Source of the DNA: Thunnus maccoyii | Lineage: Eukaryota > Chordata > Actinopteri > Scombriformes > Scombridae | Reading direction: 5' to 3' | Length of the DNA stretch: 64,000 nucleotides | Assembly (NCBI RefSeq): GCF_910596095.1 | Contig: NC_056544.1 | Location: 7,580,655 to 7,644,654 of the forward strand | In this document: one piece after another, positions 1 to 13,504 of the stretch | Layout of the letters: each line of letters starts with the position of its first letter | How positions within the stretch are numbered: the first letter of the stretch is position 1 | The notes under the pieces: generated by a model | What the model was told of the DNA's origin: nothing | Seen by the model: the letters and a program-made list of their open reading frames with translations, nothing else | Database searches by the model: none | Translations under genes and position numbers: made by a program

Positions 1-2986
1 TCAAACTTAGTGGGGTTGTAGACACAGACTCTCCTCATGCATTTCCTGCATAGAAACATTTAACACAGTGTGTTAAAGGGGCTCTCCACTGATTTTGTAC
101 ATGAAGCTCAGTTATATCACAAGGAGTCCTACTCAGCCTGTGAAAACATGGCAACATATTATGTCTGCTGTGGAAGTTTCAAAAATAACTTCTATCTTAG
201 TTTGGGATTGAGACTTTAGCGTTTTAACAGAAAGCCTGTGTTACAAACTGAAGGTGTGGGGTTTTAAAGAAGTAGGCAAAGAGGGCCAAATGAAAAATGC
301 AGTTGAGTTACATTATGGGACTTGTAGGATCAAGTGTTTTTGGCACTTAACCCATACTAGAGACTAAAAGTCAGGATACTTCAGCCTCTGCTGCTTTGAT
401 TTGGAGTGTTCTTTTTGAAATCTGTCATTTGTGAGTTCTCTAACTTCATGAAAGTGCAATAATAAATAGCTGGAGCAGTCCTTTAAATACTGATCGGTAA
501 CCATAGTGATACCTGCTGTTACATAATAAGTAAAAGAACAAAATTAGATGAATACTTTAAGTTCGCAAAATGATGGCACTATCATGTAATGACATGAGTG
601 AGGAATGTCAAATAATGAACTTTTTCCATCTGGGTCCACAGTGTTCAGATACACTCCTGAGGTGTAATCAAATGATTCAATACCAGGTTATAGTTCAAGT
701 TATATCATCTGGAATGGCACGTACTTGCTCTCAGACTTTCCTCCAATTACGTAGACAAGACCTTTGTGTGATACTGTTCCATGTCCGTACACTTCATAAG
801 GCAGAGGGTCCGACTCTCCCCATTTGAATGACCTGTGTACACAGAAAGAGTAAATAACATCATGAGCAGTGACTCTATAGATGGTAGAGGTGATTCTACA
901 GACAAATGCAGGAATAACTCTGATAAAGAAAATGATTGGAAGGCTCAGGAATTCAAGGGGACATAAATATTCCTTCCATATGTCCTTCTGCTAGAACTAT
1001 AGAAATATTATGTAATTCCTTCGATGGGACCATGAGAGAGATGGTTGTGCACTTTATTATTTTCAATGGACTATTCGAATGTAGTAAAAGCAGGCTTGAT
1101 TTATAATCAATGGGATACATTTCTGAAAAAAGACTTCCTTTGTTTTGTCTGAGAGCATTTTCATTTAGATAATGGATACAGCATGGATTATCTTTTTGTT
1201 TTAGAAATATACTTTATTGAATATTAATTAAATTCATTGACAGTGTCTGTACTGTGTTTGTAGCCCCAATTAATCATGTTTTAATTGTTATAGATGCTAC
1301 AGTATAGTGAGTCTAATCATCATAAATATTCATAGCAGTAATACAATAGAAAAAATAGATAAAAATACATTTAATAAAAATAATGTGTTCTTTATACATT
1401 GAAGCCCAATAAGCATTTACATTAATGCATCAGGAAAGACAGAAGAAGTGATTTTCTCCACACTTTTAATGTGCTCCACTTGTTCTTTCCAATTCTTGTT
1501 ATTACTTTGACAGCATGGATCTTCATTGGTACAGCGCCATGTTAAATTCGGTATCTGTACTCACTGTCTGTCATAGATCATGACTGAGTTCAGCGCGTGC
1601 TCTCCCTCCTTCAGTTCCTTGCCTCCAACAACAAAAATGGAGTTCTCAGCTTCAGTCAGCCCAAACAGGCAGCGAGGGTTGGGTTGTGAGGGCATCCCTA
1701 ACCACTCTGAACTTACTGGGTCGAACTGGGGATGAAGGGAACGATAGGTCAGTGAGGAATGAGACACACAAGAAATCTGCATTTCAAGATGCATGTTCAA
1801 AGCATTCTTTGAGTTTCACAGGATAAAGAGCTATTGATGGTCTTCATGATTGATACTCTACCTGTAGGAAGTAAGAGCTGAACGGTTCGTCTTTATCCTC
1901 CTCGTTGTAGAGAAGCCCCCCGACAACAAACACCTGGTTCTGATTGGTCACCAGGCTGCAGTGGTTCTTGGGAATTTCTGTGGATTCTGAGACCACAAAG
2001 CATTCATTTCCTACCGGGTCATAGGCCACGGTCCCTGTGTCACTGATCATAAGTAACAGGTCCATCTCAAACATCCCAAAACGAGGGTTGTTGTTGAGTA
2101 TACCCGGCAGGTACCCCTCCTCATCTTCCTCTTCCTCCTCCTCACCACTTTCTCCCCCCTTTGCCCCTTCACTGCTGTGCTTTTTGGGCTTTGGGAGACG
2201 ACCTTTGTGAGCATCCTTGACCAGATCCAGATCCTTCTTGATCTCCTGGTTGAACCGCATGTACTGGTGGCGCTCCACTTTTTCTTTGAAGTAATCCAAA
2301 GGTATCAGCCTTAAACGGACGCAGTGCAACAGTTCTGCTAGGTCCTTAACTCGGTTTTTCTCATCATGTCTGACCCAGTCCATCAGGGATTCAAACACCA
2401 GCTCCTCCCGCTCGACGTTAAGGGCGTCTGAGGTGATGATGATGGCCAGCTCGCTTGGGGCCAGCTCCAGGAAGTCCTGGTCCCTTACAACAACCTGGAA
2501 GCGTTCACAGATGAAATCCCGAGCAGCTAAAGCGAGCCTGGGACAATCCAGCAGCAGCCCAAGCCTGAAGATAGCCAAGCAGTTGCCCAGCACCAGCTTC
2601 TCTTGGAGGTAGGACACACAAACAGAGAAGATGGAGGGGATCTGGTACATGTTAGCAACCATGAAGATATCCTGGACGTTCTGTTCTGTTAAATTAATTT
2701 CAGAGGTGTATAGGTAGCGCAGGATCATCCCCATAACACCAGGCTCCACATCTTTGAGTACTATCTCACGCTTCTTGCTCTCCTCCAGGTCAGACAGGAA
2801 CATGGCCTTGAAGAAGGGACTACTGGCTGCCAAAACCAAGCGGTGGCAGGGGAACTCCTTGTCCTGGACTTTGAGGACGCAGTCCACAAACTTGTCATTC
2901 TCCAAGAGGTCAAACAGTCCGTCCTGAAGCAGGGTCTGCTGGTACATGCGAGGCTGCTCCATCGGGTCTATAGTCATGGCAGCCAT
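1..2986 (-). CDS. klhl40: Kelch-like protein 40 (BTB-BACK-Kelch), 3' end outside the window
   Basis: Coding exons on the minus strand are 1862-2986, 1565-1725, 725-832 and 45 to beyond position 1, so the C-terminal kelch repeats are missing. Phases agree at each junction (0, 2, 2). I start at 2986 ([17 protein letters not shown]), which has A at -3 and G at +4; an upstream in-frame ATG at 3064 would add a non-conserved leader. Seen: a BTB domain at about residues 33-130, a BACK domain at about 135-245, an acidic linker (run of Glu near residue 310), then kelch repeats with VVGG and VIGG motifs. The order of motifs ([10 protein letters not shown]-like start, [32 protein letters not shown]) fits KLHL40 better than KLHL41. 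Known for the family: a sarcomeric CUL3-associated protein that stabilises nebulin and leiomodin-3; human loss causes nemaline myopathy. The adjacent hhatl supports the call, as in human. Which teleost copy (a or b) is not resolved. Confidence 0.93.
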
Positions 2987-3140
2987 TTTGTTCTGCCACC
3001 TTGTCCTGGTTGGGTTTTGTGGGAGGGATAGACGTAGAAGAGGGGCACCGCACTTACTCTCCACAACAGAGCGGGACTGTCAGCGTTCACAGTGCTGGTC
3101 AGATTGCTGTGGATAGTCTCTATGGGTTGGCTGCTCACTG

Positions 3141-3281
3141 CAGCTGTCTGTGACTGTCAGTCACTCTGTAAGTCCGGGTTATTTATAGACAGGGCCCTCA
3201 CAAAGCGGAGGAATCCATTTTGGTGGACATAGGAAAGAGGACCCACACACTCCTGCACCACACAGACCCCACAAACAGCTG
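3141..3281 (-). promoter_or_regulatory. klhl40 core promoter: TATA/MEF2-like box with E-boxes
   Basis: On the minus strand, positions 3188-3179 read CTATAAATAA. This is a good TATA box and also fits the MEF2 consensus YTAWWWWTAR exactly. It lies about 195 bases before the chosen klhl40 start codon, which puts transcription start near 3150. CAGCTG E-boxes, the usual MyoD-type core, are at 3141-3146 and 3276-3281. This suits a striated-muscle gene. The motifs are visible; their function is inferred. Confidence 0.6.
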
Positions 3282-5490
3282 AGTGACTAAGCACAGCAGT
3301 GACGGCATGTTAAATCCAGCAGAACATCTCACCAGGCAGCTTGACAAGGTTTTCCCTCACTTTTACCGAGTGTTTTCCTCTATGTAATCCAACACTGTCT
3401 TGAATAGTGGAAGTGAGTACTCAGGCTACATTGACATTAATGAAGGATATACTGTATATACAGTGTGTAGGCAATAGTGGTGCCTGGAAGATTAACATGT
3501 TACATAATAAACATCTCCTGACACCAGAGCAAGAGACACACTTCACTATTCAAGTGACACACTGTACACCGTTATTGTCCATTATATATACATATATATA
3601 TATATATTATTTTACAATTGTTTAAATAGTATTAAAGCACTTTTTAGAGAGAAGTCAAATATCATGAAACATCAATACAAAATTCTAAAGGTGAAAAAGT
3701 TGGAAAATACGCTGTAATCCTGTCCATCCAAGTCATAAAAATGATTAATTATCAAACAAATCATCCTCCAGGAAACAGGCTACATTGTTCTAATCTTTCA
3801 TTATATATGGAATTAATGAAGATTATGATGCATAACCACTTTTATAGATCCAGGGATACACCCTAAGTGTGAGTGATTAACAAACACTGGCACCTACTGG
3901 CTGAAAAGAACAGACTGGGGAGTGAGCAAGAAAACAAACCACAGATGTGTGTTATGAGCTTGTTTCCATCAGAAATTAAAAATAAAAGCCGAGTCTTGGT
4001 TTGTTAATAAGGTGTGGGGTAATACCTTATCAGAATTTGTGGAAGATTAAATCTTCTACCTTCAATCATTTAAATCAAAATACTTAATAATTTTATAACA
4101 ACTGAAAATGATTAAATACTTGTATCTTGTATTGACATGGTATATAATCAAGCTGCGACTTTAGAGTGCTTCTAGCAATTACACTTTATAAAGCAACAGC
4201 AAAGTGATTGGGTTTATTTCTTGCAGCTGTGAGCACCTCCTTCAATTCCTTTGAGAATTGCATTCTGGGAGTGTCCATCAACAACACTCTCAAAAATGAA
4301 GTTCTTCATTTTGGTACGCATACTGGCTGTTTTTAGTATACTCTATATTGTAACTTTTCCTGTGTGAACACATTACATACTTAAAACCTGCATAGAATTA
4401 CTGTGTAAGTATGGATTTTGTACACCGCAGCCTTTATCCAACTGGTGACTGAAGAAAAAACACTGGAATCCAAAATTTGCCATCAGGGAGACCATATAAA
4501 ATTAATGAATCTCATTGGATTTTTATGATTGCTTATTTCTAAATTTGGAATTATGAAATAATAATTTCTTAATTTATTTTTCTACTTTTTGCCCTTATAT
4601 TTTTAAGGTTTTACTGTAATTAAAGATACTACCTCAAGTGTTTGAGTCATATTTTGTGGTAACCTAATATGAAAGGAACAATAATGGTATAGAGAGTGTG
4701 TCACCTGTTGATTAGTAATTAGGAACACCTGTGTCAGGTTACATGTTATGAACACAGACTAACACTCTTTTTCACACTAGGCATTTTGAGTTGATACAGA
4801 GGGAAAAGTACAGGTGAAGCTAATAACACTGAGGCTTGGAAGCAGCACACAAGTGGTTCAAGTGTTGTACCCAAGATTGATTACTTGGTTATTTATCAGC
4901 TGAGGAGTTTTGGGAATTCATCTGTTGGCCACCTTAAATTGTGAATTGCCAATAGAACTGTTTAAAAAAACCAAGATATATTTTGTCAACGCTGAAGTTG
5001 GGGGACTTATGCATCGAAATTACATAATGTCACCCAACAACATGTGCAAATAAGAATGGTCAAAGACAAAGAAATAGGTTGTCCCAGTCTAACAGATGAA
5101 ACAAAACTAACTGGAGAAGTCAATCAAATTCAGACTACACACACCCACAAAGTCCTGAGAATTCTATCAAGTCTATTAAGCATGAAAAATGGGTGAAAAA
5201 ACACCTGTGTGATTTAACCATGGGTTTGTTGGGCCTTTAATGCTTTTTATTCATAATGTAATCATGCAACTGTTAAAGTAATAGTGGTTAACAATCAACT
5301 TTGGTCAAACTGGGCCATCTTGTGGTGAGAGATGATAATGTCTCACTATCAGACAAATCAACATGGTCATATGTAACTTATTAAAGCATTTCAATCTGTT
5401 TAAACACAATGAAATGATTAAAATGTTTTAATGCAGACCATGCTTATCCATTTTAACCTCCTCTTCAAACTGCAACAAAACAAACACACG
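3282..5490. other. Intergenic region between klhl40 and hhatl
   Basis: AT-rich sequence between the klhl40 promoter and the hhatl 3' end. I see no conserved exon, RNA gene or long reading frame. It contains a short TA-repeat near 3582-3609. The two flanking genes are on the same strand. Confidence 0.6.
3582..3609. repeat. (TA)n microsatellite
   Basis: Nearly pure alternating TA with one interruption. Simple repeat. Confidence 0.8.
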
Positions 5491-5507
5491 TCTGGATGAA
5501 AGAAAAC

Positions 5508-5513
5508 TTTATT
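5508..5513 (-). terminator. Probable hhatl polyadenylation signal
   Basis: TTTATT on the plus strand is AATAAA on the minus strand. It would end an hhatl 3' UTR of about 1.1 kb (roughly 5490-6631). The interval 5514-6631 has no other recognisable gene on either strand, which fits a 3' UTR. Inferred from motif and position only. Confidence 0.5.
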
Positions 5514-6631
5514 TCAAGTCAAACCATTGAAATAAACACTTTTGAATAAAAACCCTACATTGAGAGAAGGCATTACAGTCCGCATAAACATTCTCCAGCT
5601 GCCTGCTACACTGACGCCACACAGCAGGTTTCAGTGACAGGCAGGATAAGACTGACCCATATTCCCTGCTGGGCCTATTGCCTTTCATAGCCAACTGAGG
5701 GCCTCGGTCTCATCTCGGTATGCTCACAGCCTGGATCATGTGAGAGAGGGTGGGGGAAAGATATGCTGAAATGTCACACCTACTGTAATCTCCTGTGGAC
5801 AATGTGGTAGTGGAGTAAAGCAGTCATTCTCTGTTTTTCAAGTGTGGACGGCTCTCTGTTTGAACTACAATCGATTTTTTAACATTATAATAGATCTAAC
5901 ACATTCTCAATCAACACTAACAACAGACTATTCAATACATTGTGACTTGTGTTTTTGCTCAATGACAGTAGAGCAAATATACAGTATATCACAATCAGCT
6001 GCAAGCAATGTGGAGTCTCCACAGCACCCTTTGTTTAGTTTTTTTTCATTGCACTCCATATGTGGCTCCCTGATTTCAAGTTTTTTTCAAGTTTTAACCC
6101 TTTCAGATATTGTGATGATTAGGTTCCAAGGTGTCTGATGCAAAATTAAGACACCATCTGACTAAAAATAATAAAAATCATGATGGTTAAAAAGAAAGGA
6201 AGAATGTCCAAATTTGAGGAAAAATCAAAAATGAACACAGGAGACAACCACACAGAGCAAAGTAGTCGTTCCTTTACAATACTGTATGCTACTAAATATA
6301 CTATTAGGTATAACATCATAAAATATTTGGCAGGCTCTTCATTTGCTAAACAATCTCTGGTTCAGATAATATACAAATACAAAATACATCATCGGTGGGT
6401 TTGTGCCTAAGGACGTGGCGATTATCTACAGCAAGTGCACTTGAGGATATTTCACAGTTCAAAACATTGCCTCGCTTCTGACAAACGAAAGCAAGAACAC
6501 AGGCATGTGAACAATATAGGTGGTGACTGGCTCTTACAGTCCAGGCGGTTCAGGCCGACGATGGAGCAGAGTGAGTGTGTTGACCATGAAGTTCGTGAAA
6601 CTGACTTTGTTTTTTTTTCTTTTCTGTCTGC

Positions 6632-9600
6632 TTATTCTGCTTTTTCTTTGCCACCATCTACTGGCTTCACTGGCTCCGCGTCCTCAAGCAGGGCCTGTTG
6701 TCGCTCCCTTTCCTTCACCAGCTGCACACCACAGTAGGTCACCAGTAACACTGAGAGGGTGGACAGAGGAAATCCTGGAGGAAGTGGAGCAGGAGAAAAA
6801 AAGGGAAAAAGTATGACTTTAAAGGAATGTAGGTTTCTTTGCACTGTGGTATGAGTGCAAGTTCAACTTGAGATTATCTTGTCAACAACTTCTAAGTTTG
6901 CCAATGCTCTGTTGTTAAGATTTATTATGTGAAAAAAAGTGAAGTGAGTCTTGAAGATGGAGCTTTTTGGGATCCAGTTTCTTTTGATGTCTGTCTGTGT
7001 TCTTCTCACTTTTACTGGAACTGACAGAGAAGCCTTAGTTGATATACTCCATACCATTGTTGTTCCCTACCTTTGAAAATCAGTCTTCTTCCCACCAGTT
7101 TGGCAAACTCCAAACTGTTGAGAGAGAGAACGTTGTAGAGGATGATAGCCCAGAAGTTGGCGGCATTGAACACACCACGGATCCTGCGTGACATGGCTTC
7201 ACCCATAGCACCCTAAAAACAGAAGACACAGATACACATAAGGGATCTGGCACAAATTATACCTAGCATATTTACATATATTGATTGTAGGTTAAATGAG
7301 TTGAAAGAGAATGCTTTTTATCTTAATGTTTCTCACCTCTATGGTAGAAAATGGTGGAAAAGAGAAGAGCTTGGCCACCCACAGCTCAAAGTTCAGGCCG
7401 AAGCAGTTGAAAAAGGACCAGATGTAAACCAGCTCACATGGGCCCAGCCACAGAGTGGTGATTGCGAAGGTGCAGAGAGTCGCCAGGAGCTCCTTGAATA
7501 TTTTATCATGATCCCCACCGATGTAGTCATAAACATACCTGCAAGATTTCAACTCAGATTGAACTCAATAAAGAATCAAAATCTTTATATACTGAGGCTT
7601 CTGTAATATAAACCGGTGAATTTAAATTCAAACACTCACTTGCACAGCCAGTCATTGATGCCTCTATCAAAGTGCCTGAACAAGAGAGAAGTGTCCCATG
7701 TAAATCTTTTTACACAAGTTCAAGGTTTAATGAGGTCAATGAAAAAAAATGACACTGTACAGTGATTTCTTAAGAGTGCAAATCACACTTACGTCTCAGA
7801 GAAGACGTAGAGCATGGTGATACACTTGGGCGGCTGAGGAGGGTCCAGGTGGTCCAGTGTAGCCACAGTGTTGATGACGCCAAACATCACAGCTGCTTTC
7901 ACCCAGTCGTACACCAGGTTGGAATAAGCAAGACCACCTGCAAAGGTAGACATGGAAACAAAGCAAGTTTAATGTTTGATAAAATACATAATGCTTGAAA
8001 TGTGCAACATAGAAAGTAGAAACTGATGTATGGAGCCATTATTGGATATTAGCTCTTTAGTAAATATTGGATGTCAGCCAGTCATAATGCCCAATACAGA
8101 CCATAGCTACATGAAAAGTATGGAAAGCCTGTAGGAAAAATGTATTTTCTTTGCAATTTTATGTATTTATTTAAATGTAGGTTTTAAACTATCCCAAAGA
8201 TTAACCAAGTGCCTAAAAGAAAAGCTGAACAAATGATATGAAATTTGAACAGTTGATACTGAAAGATGCTGAATAATGTTAGTTATTGATGTCAACTATC
8301 AGCATTTAAAAACAAAAATACAAGCATCAGTACCAGATGCGCATGACACATTATTAATATACAAATCTCACTCACCCAAACACCAGTCAGACAGCTTGGT
8401 GACAAGCTTCATGTCATTGGGGATTGTCAAGATGTACAGATAGTGGAAGAAGACGTCCACCACCAGAATAACTCCCAGGTGCAACAAGGCTTTGGTGGTG
8501 ATGTTCCACATCTCCCTCTCCTTACGGGTCAGTTTGGTGTTGTTGGCCTGTGGAATCAAACCAGTTTTGTGAACAAACCTTTGTTGTTTCATAGAATTAG
8601 TTGTGTTTAATATGGTTTGATATGCCATCCGAACATATCATTCACGTTTGTTGGAATGATACTCTCCGTTAATTCAGATGTTTGACAATTGTTCTTATTA
8701 AGTAATAATAGTATGCCCCATGAATTTCAAATTGCATTATGTAAACACATCAGCATCTTATATACATGAATCAGCTTTCCTAAAATGGCATTATGTGTGG
8801 GTCTTACATACAGCCTTTACAGCCTTTTTCAATGTGCCATCATGAGTGACTGACAAAATCTGCCAAATCTCAGAGTGCTGTTCAGTTTTACTAATTTGTC
8901 CTCACAGTCAGTTTGACCTTTAAACCTCACCTCAGCATGATACTTGTCGAAAGTCATGATAGGTCCAAAGAAGAAGAAGGGGAGGTAGAAGTTGTATTTC
9001 AGCAGGTCAGAGAACGTGTAGTTGCCGTCCTCCTTCTCACAGTTCTCTAAGGCAAAGCTCATACAGCGCATGATGCTGAAGCCGCAGCCTCCGTAGAACA
9101 AGATGTCTTGCAGGTCAAAAGAGCCCGTCACCAAGGATTCCTACAGGAAGAGTTATCCTGAGCATCAAACATTGTCGCCTGCAGGCTACTTCCACGCATT
9201 AGTTTATGAAAAGTTAAACCTGAAAGGTTACAGTAAGTGAACCCTCACCTGCCAGGAGTTATAAGGCTCCAGCTTGATTGAGGCAAGCGTGGCCAGACCC
9301 GCTGCAAAACATGCCCACTTCTTCTTGACCATGGCAACGCTGTAGAGTATGATGCAGTGAGACAGAACCAGAGCAATGAAGGTCCAGCCCATCGTGACCA
9401 GGACTGCCAAACCACCGTACACACCAAAGATCAAGGATCTGTGCTGTGAGTAAAGAGGGGCCAACGTCAGTGTGAAGCAATGACAGTATCTTTGTACTAT
9501 TTATAATTTAATACAACACACATTAAGAGTGGTGTTAGCACAATAACACGTGAATCTACAACAATGGATATACAGTGTATTAGGATGGAAATAAGATTAG

Positions 9601-11794
9601 ATTGTGTGAAAAAAACAGATATAACGTCCAAGTATCAATGATTTAAATGAAACATGACAAGTTTATTAATGTTACCTTACATCCATCTATACCAATCTTC
9701 ATTGTAAGCATGAAACAAGATAGAAACATGTTTAAAACATATTGAACTGTTTTAAATATGCCAAAAAATATTCATAGAATCACAACAATTACTTGTGCAT
9801 TCAGACACGAACCCAACAGCATTCAACTCATGCTCATGCATCAAGTCAATAATGTCTTGGGTACAAATATAGTATTTCATTATATTTTTGGTTAAGAGAA
9901 TTGAATACAATGAAATTTAATTGAATTATTTGTATAAACCTACTATTAGTAATCAGTACAATTAAGCTTTGCATTTAACATGTTTAAACCACATATCAAT
10001 TTGATGTATGGCCTTGACTGGAGCAAAGCTTGTTTTCAAACACACACACACACTCACACACACATACATAAAAAAAAAATTCAATACATACAGACATATA
10101 GAAAAGAGACAAGCAATTATACCTGTATGCAGTCAGAATGCAGTACTATCTCATGGACATTCACACCTTCTCTACGACACACATGCACGCACCTTTGGAG
10201 CGAGCAGGGTGAATATCTTGGCAAAGATCACGTGACCGGTGAGAGCAAAAAGGATATGATTGCGGAATGTAGAGAACCACATCATCCATTCGAAGTCTGC
10301 AACATCCTGTGACAAAGGTAGATGCACTAGTAACACATGACAAGTTCTCTCTGTCAATGTCTTGCTTCATAAAATCCAATTATAGAATACAGAGAGGTAC
10401 ATATAGAAAATTATAAATGAGCAGCTCACCATTTTCCTGCCAAAGTAATGCCATCCTGGTTTCACACTTGCTTTGAAGGCCTTTCTGTTTACATTCTCTG
10501 AATAAAGAAGAAAAAATACAGGAAAATCACCAAACAATAAGTAAGAGATTGTGCACTGGAAATAATGTTTAATAAATAAAGTATTCAGATTTCAACTCAT
10601 GGCAGTATATGGTAAACCTGTCCAGGCTTTAGGCAGCTTTACTTTTGAGCTTCTGTGTGAACACTGATCATTATTTAAATAATCTTCTTGATAAAAAGGT
10701 CAAACTTTGACCAGCTTTGGTACAATTGTTGGATTATTTGGTGAATTTAGGGTGTGAGAGCACATTCAGTCCATTTGATAACATCAGATATTACATAATA
10801 TACTCATTGTGAAGCTTTCTATTTTTGAGGCTGACTGCTACACTCATGCATCATAATCTGTAGGAGATTACCGTAGTTCACTGCACAACCTGAATTAAAT
10901 GCTACAACACAAAATAACAATAAAAATAAGAATAAGCATGATAATAATCAGAATCATATCAGTGATGTTGAGATATTAAGTATACAGCAACAAATGCAGT
11001 TGGCGTGCAGCCTCATAGTAGTTCCTACAGCGTCGCCTGCTTACACTAATGGCTGTGAAAAGGGATATCAAAATGTGAGGGTCAGTGAGGGAAAGCCTCT
11101 TACGTCTGGGAACACAGCCAGATTTCTATTACCAGGATTCAGTGTTACTGCAGCATGCACACCCGAGCATTACAAATACCTCCGGACTGAGCAGCCAAAA
11201 ATGACCATTTCTAGAGACAGACGGTATTAAGAGAAAAACAAACCAAAGAAGTTAGACGAAAGGACTCTGCCTTTGCCAATCTGACAGCACTGACTGTGAC
11301 AGACAGTGCCATCCACCAGATTACACTCAGCCCATTCAGATCAGTGTGTGAAGAGGCTAGTTTTAGCATTTTACAGTTTGTATATACAAATATTTGGCAT
11401 TATTTCAGGATGAAAAGTGTGGAATAGGTCGGCTGAGTGTAACTGTTCTACGGCGTGGATCTTAGTCTGACATGTCTCCATCAGGAAAGTAATTAGCAAG
11501 TAATTAGACCATCTTTAAATTGTCCTTATATTAATAGGAACATGCAGAAATTCCTCAAGGGAAGGGGGATCCCTCTTAATCTGCTAAATTTACTTTCTAT
11601 GCCATTTAAGGTTAGATAGAACAGTGTTACAGGTAGGGATCTTGTTTTTTTGGCAGCAGATTTCACTATTAAATGTACAGTAACTCACCGCTTGAAGCTT
11701 CAAATATCCAACTGCCTGCCCATATCAAGGCCACAGAGAGTACAGCTGTGTAGAGATAGAGCTCATATCTGGGGAGGGCAGCCTTGATCCCCAT
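6632..11794 (-). CDS. hhatl: Hedgehog acyltransferase-like protein (MBOAT family, GUP1)
   Basis: Eleven coding exons on the minus strand: 11689-11794, 10430-10497, 10193-10306, 9249-9443, 8931-9140, 8376-8547, 7793-7937, 7640-7675, 7337-7538, 7071-7212 and 6632-6774. They sum to 1533 bases, a 510-aa protein (human HHATL is 504). It starts [15 protein letters not shown] and ends with a charged tail after [14 protein letters not shown], as in HHATL. Many hydrophobic segments mark a polytopic ER membrane protein of the MBOAT fold; [18 protein letters not shown] and NFWAIILYN are recognisable blocks. Residue 380 in TTLWLGPCE is Leu, where active MBOAT enzymes have the invariant His, so it is probably not an acyltransferase. 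Mammalian HHATL is reported to restrain Hedgehog palmitoylation and is abundant in striated muscle. Neighbour klhl40 has the same linkage in human. Confidence 0.95.
10040..10070. repeat. (CA)n microsatellite in an hhatl intron
   Basis: CA dinucleotide run with one TC interruption, followed by an A-run. It lies between coding exons 3 and 4 of hhatl. Confidence 0.85.
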
Positions 11795-12679
11795 GGTCAA
11801 TCTATGCACAGGAAGCCTAACGGGTTGAAAAGAGACCTGCCACACACACATTAGACCTTACTGGAGGCAAAAACTATGAGTATGAAAAAAAACAATACAT
11901 GGCAGACCATTATGAAAATGTGAGCAAGATCGTTAAAGGGTTTGCTGAGGTTTATTGAACCACTGTTTGTAATGTTCATCACTGATTATGCAGAAGTTTT
12001 AGTTAAGCCTGCATGATGTAAGCATGCACTTTGACAGTTTGGCCTTAGGAACACTGTGTGGGCTTTGACATGGAAATGTGACTAAGAAGACAGGACTTTA
12101 TATGGTAAAGTATACCACTGTATATTGTTCAATTTAATAATCAGTATCACTCGTGTAGTTTACTTGGCAACACTGATTTTACAATATAACCCAGTGAAAA
12201 ACACCTCAACGACTATAGGCTAGACTATATGCATATAAAACACATGATAGTGTTTAAATGTTCAGTATATACTCTGTGCCAACACCGATCAGCACATGTT
12301 CATCATGTTAAATACAGACTGTGTGGTGTTTTAAAGAGGCGACATTTTGCTTATAAGCCTTTAGGATCAGGGCAGTGACTTAAATAGGACTGCAGAGCTC
12401 TGGCTCCTCGGAATCAGCATCGTCAGCTGCGCAACCCTACCTCTCCTTCCTATTATAGCTCTTGCAGTTGGTCTGCTGTACAGCCGGGCAGCTGCAGTGC
12501 TATGTGATCTGAGGGGCGCCAGGGACTCACTTCACAGAATAATTAGCTACTGACTGGAATGACCAAGAATGGTGCATCGGAGTGACAAAACAGATTTCGT
12601 CGCAAGATAGATACTTTCCAGTGGAGCATAACGCACTTGTACCTGGTTGAGTGTGTGCGTGCGTGTGCGTGCGTGCACC

Positions 12680-12710
<31 letters not shown>

Positions 12711-13186
12711 GAGTGTGTGTTTGAGTTGAAGTTAAAGGAGTTGGACTAATAAGTCCTTTGGTCTGCCATGCCAAGATGTAACCATGGCTGAGCAGGACCC
12801 CAGCAAAGCGTCCTGCATACAAATTTGACTGTTTCACTGCTCTATGCACACAGAGCCGAAAACACACAGGCCTTCTGCATTGATTTGATGTTTAATCTTA
12901 TATTTAACCCTATGCACAAATAAAAGAGACTTGTTTTTACTAACCTTGTATCCGCCTCACACTGTCAAGATGAGGGCAATAGTATGTGCGGCCCGTCTCT
13001 TCAGAAATAGAAAGTAAATAAATGAAAAGGGGGTGGCGGTGGTTACAGCAGGTTTTCTAATTCATCCGTCTTGTAGGGGCTTGCCGCTGCCGCTGCCTGC
13101 GATCAGCCTCGGCAAGTCAGGATGTTGCGGACTCAACGAAAGGAGGAGGAGGAGGTGGAGGAAGAGGAGGAGGGGGATATATTTAT
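11795..13186 (-). promoter_or_regulatory. hhatl 5' region: probable non-coding exon 1 and TATA-type promoter
   Basis: A usable acceptor (GTGTGGCAG) places the start of coding exon 2 at 11836, which leaves about 42 bases of 5' UTR there. Upstream, a strong donor (TACAAG then GTTAGT) sits at 12945/12944, and a TATA-like ATAAATATA lies on the minus strand at 13186-13178. Together they suggest a non-coding exon from about 13150 to 12945. The interval between (11837-12944) is then intron 1 and has no coding signal. It holds a GT-rich microsatellite. Start site and exon are inferred and need transcript support. Confidence 0.4.
12652..12721. repeat. (GT)n-rich microsatellite
   Basis: Imperfect GT/GC/GA dinucleotide tract of about 70 bases in the presumed hhatl first intron. 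Confidence 0.85.
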
Positions 13187-13504
13187 CCTTCACCACTGCA
13201 CCGCAGTGAGGGGTGGTCCACACTGTGCCCATCAGATCTTACTGGAGCGCAAAACCCCTCTCCGTGACAATGGTTAAAATGAAGAGGAAAGCAGGTGCAT
13301 CAGTCATAACAGCATCTACACTGACTGCATCTGACAATATCAAAGACACACCATGTCTCTCTAGTCTAACATATCATAGACTAGACTTGAGGAGAATGTC
13401 ACAGAATGTACCAAATGAAATATGACTACTTCTCAAATTATTTAAAATATTAAAAATAATATATGTTTCTGTTCTTGGCAGCGACAAAGGCAATTACTTA
13501 AAGT

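Noticed and set aside
2987-3064. Upstream in-frame ATG at 3064 extending Klhl40 by 26 residues
   Set aside because: The extra sequence is not conserved, and the ATG at 2986 has a better context and gives the expected N-terminus. 3064 is probably still in the transcript but in the 5' UTR.
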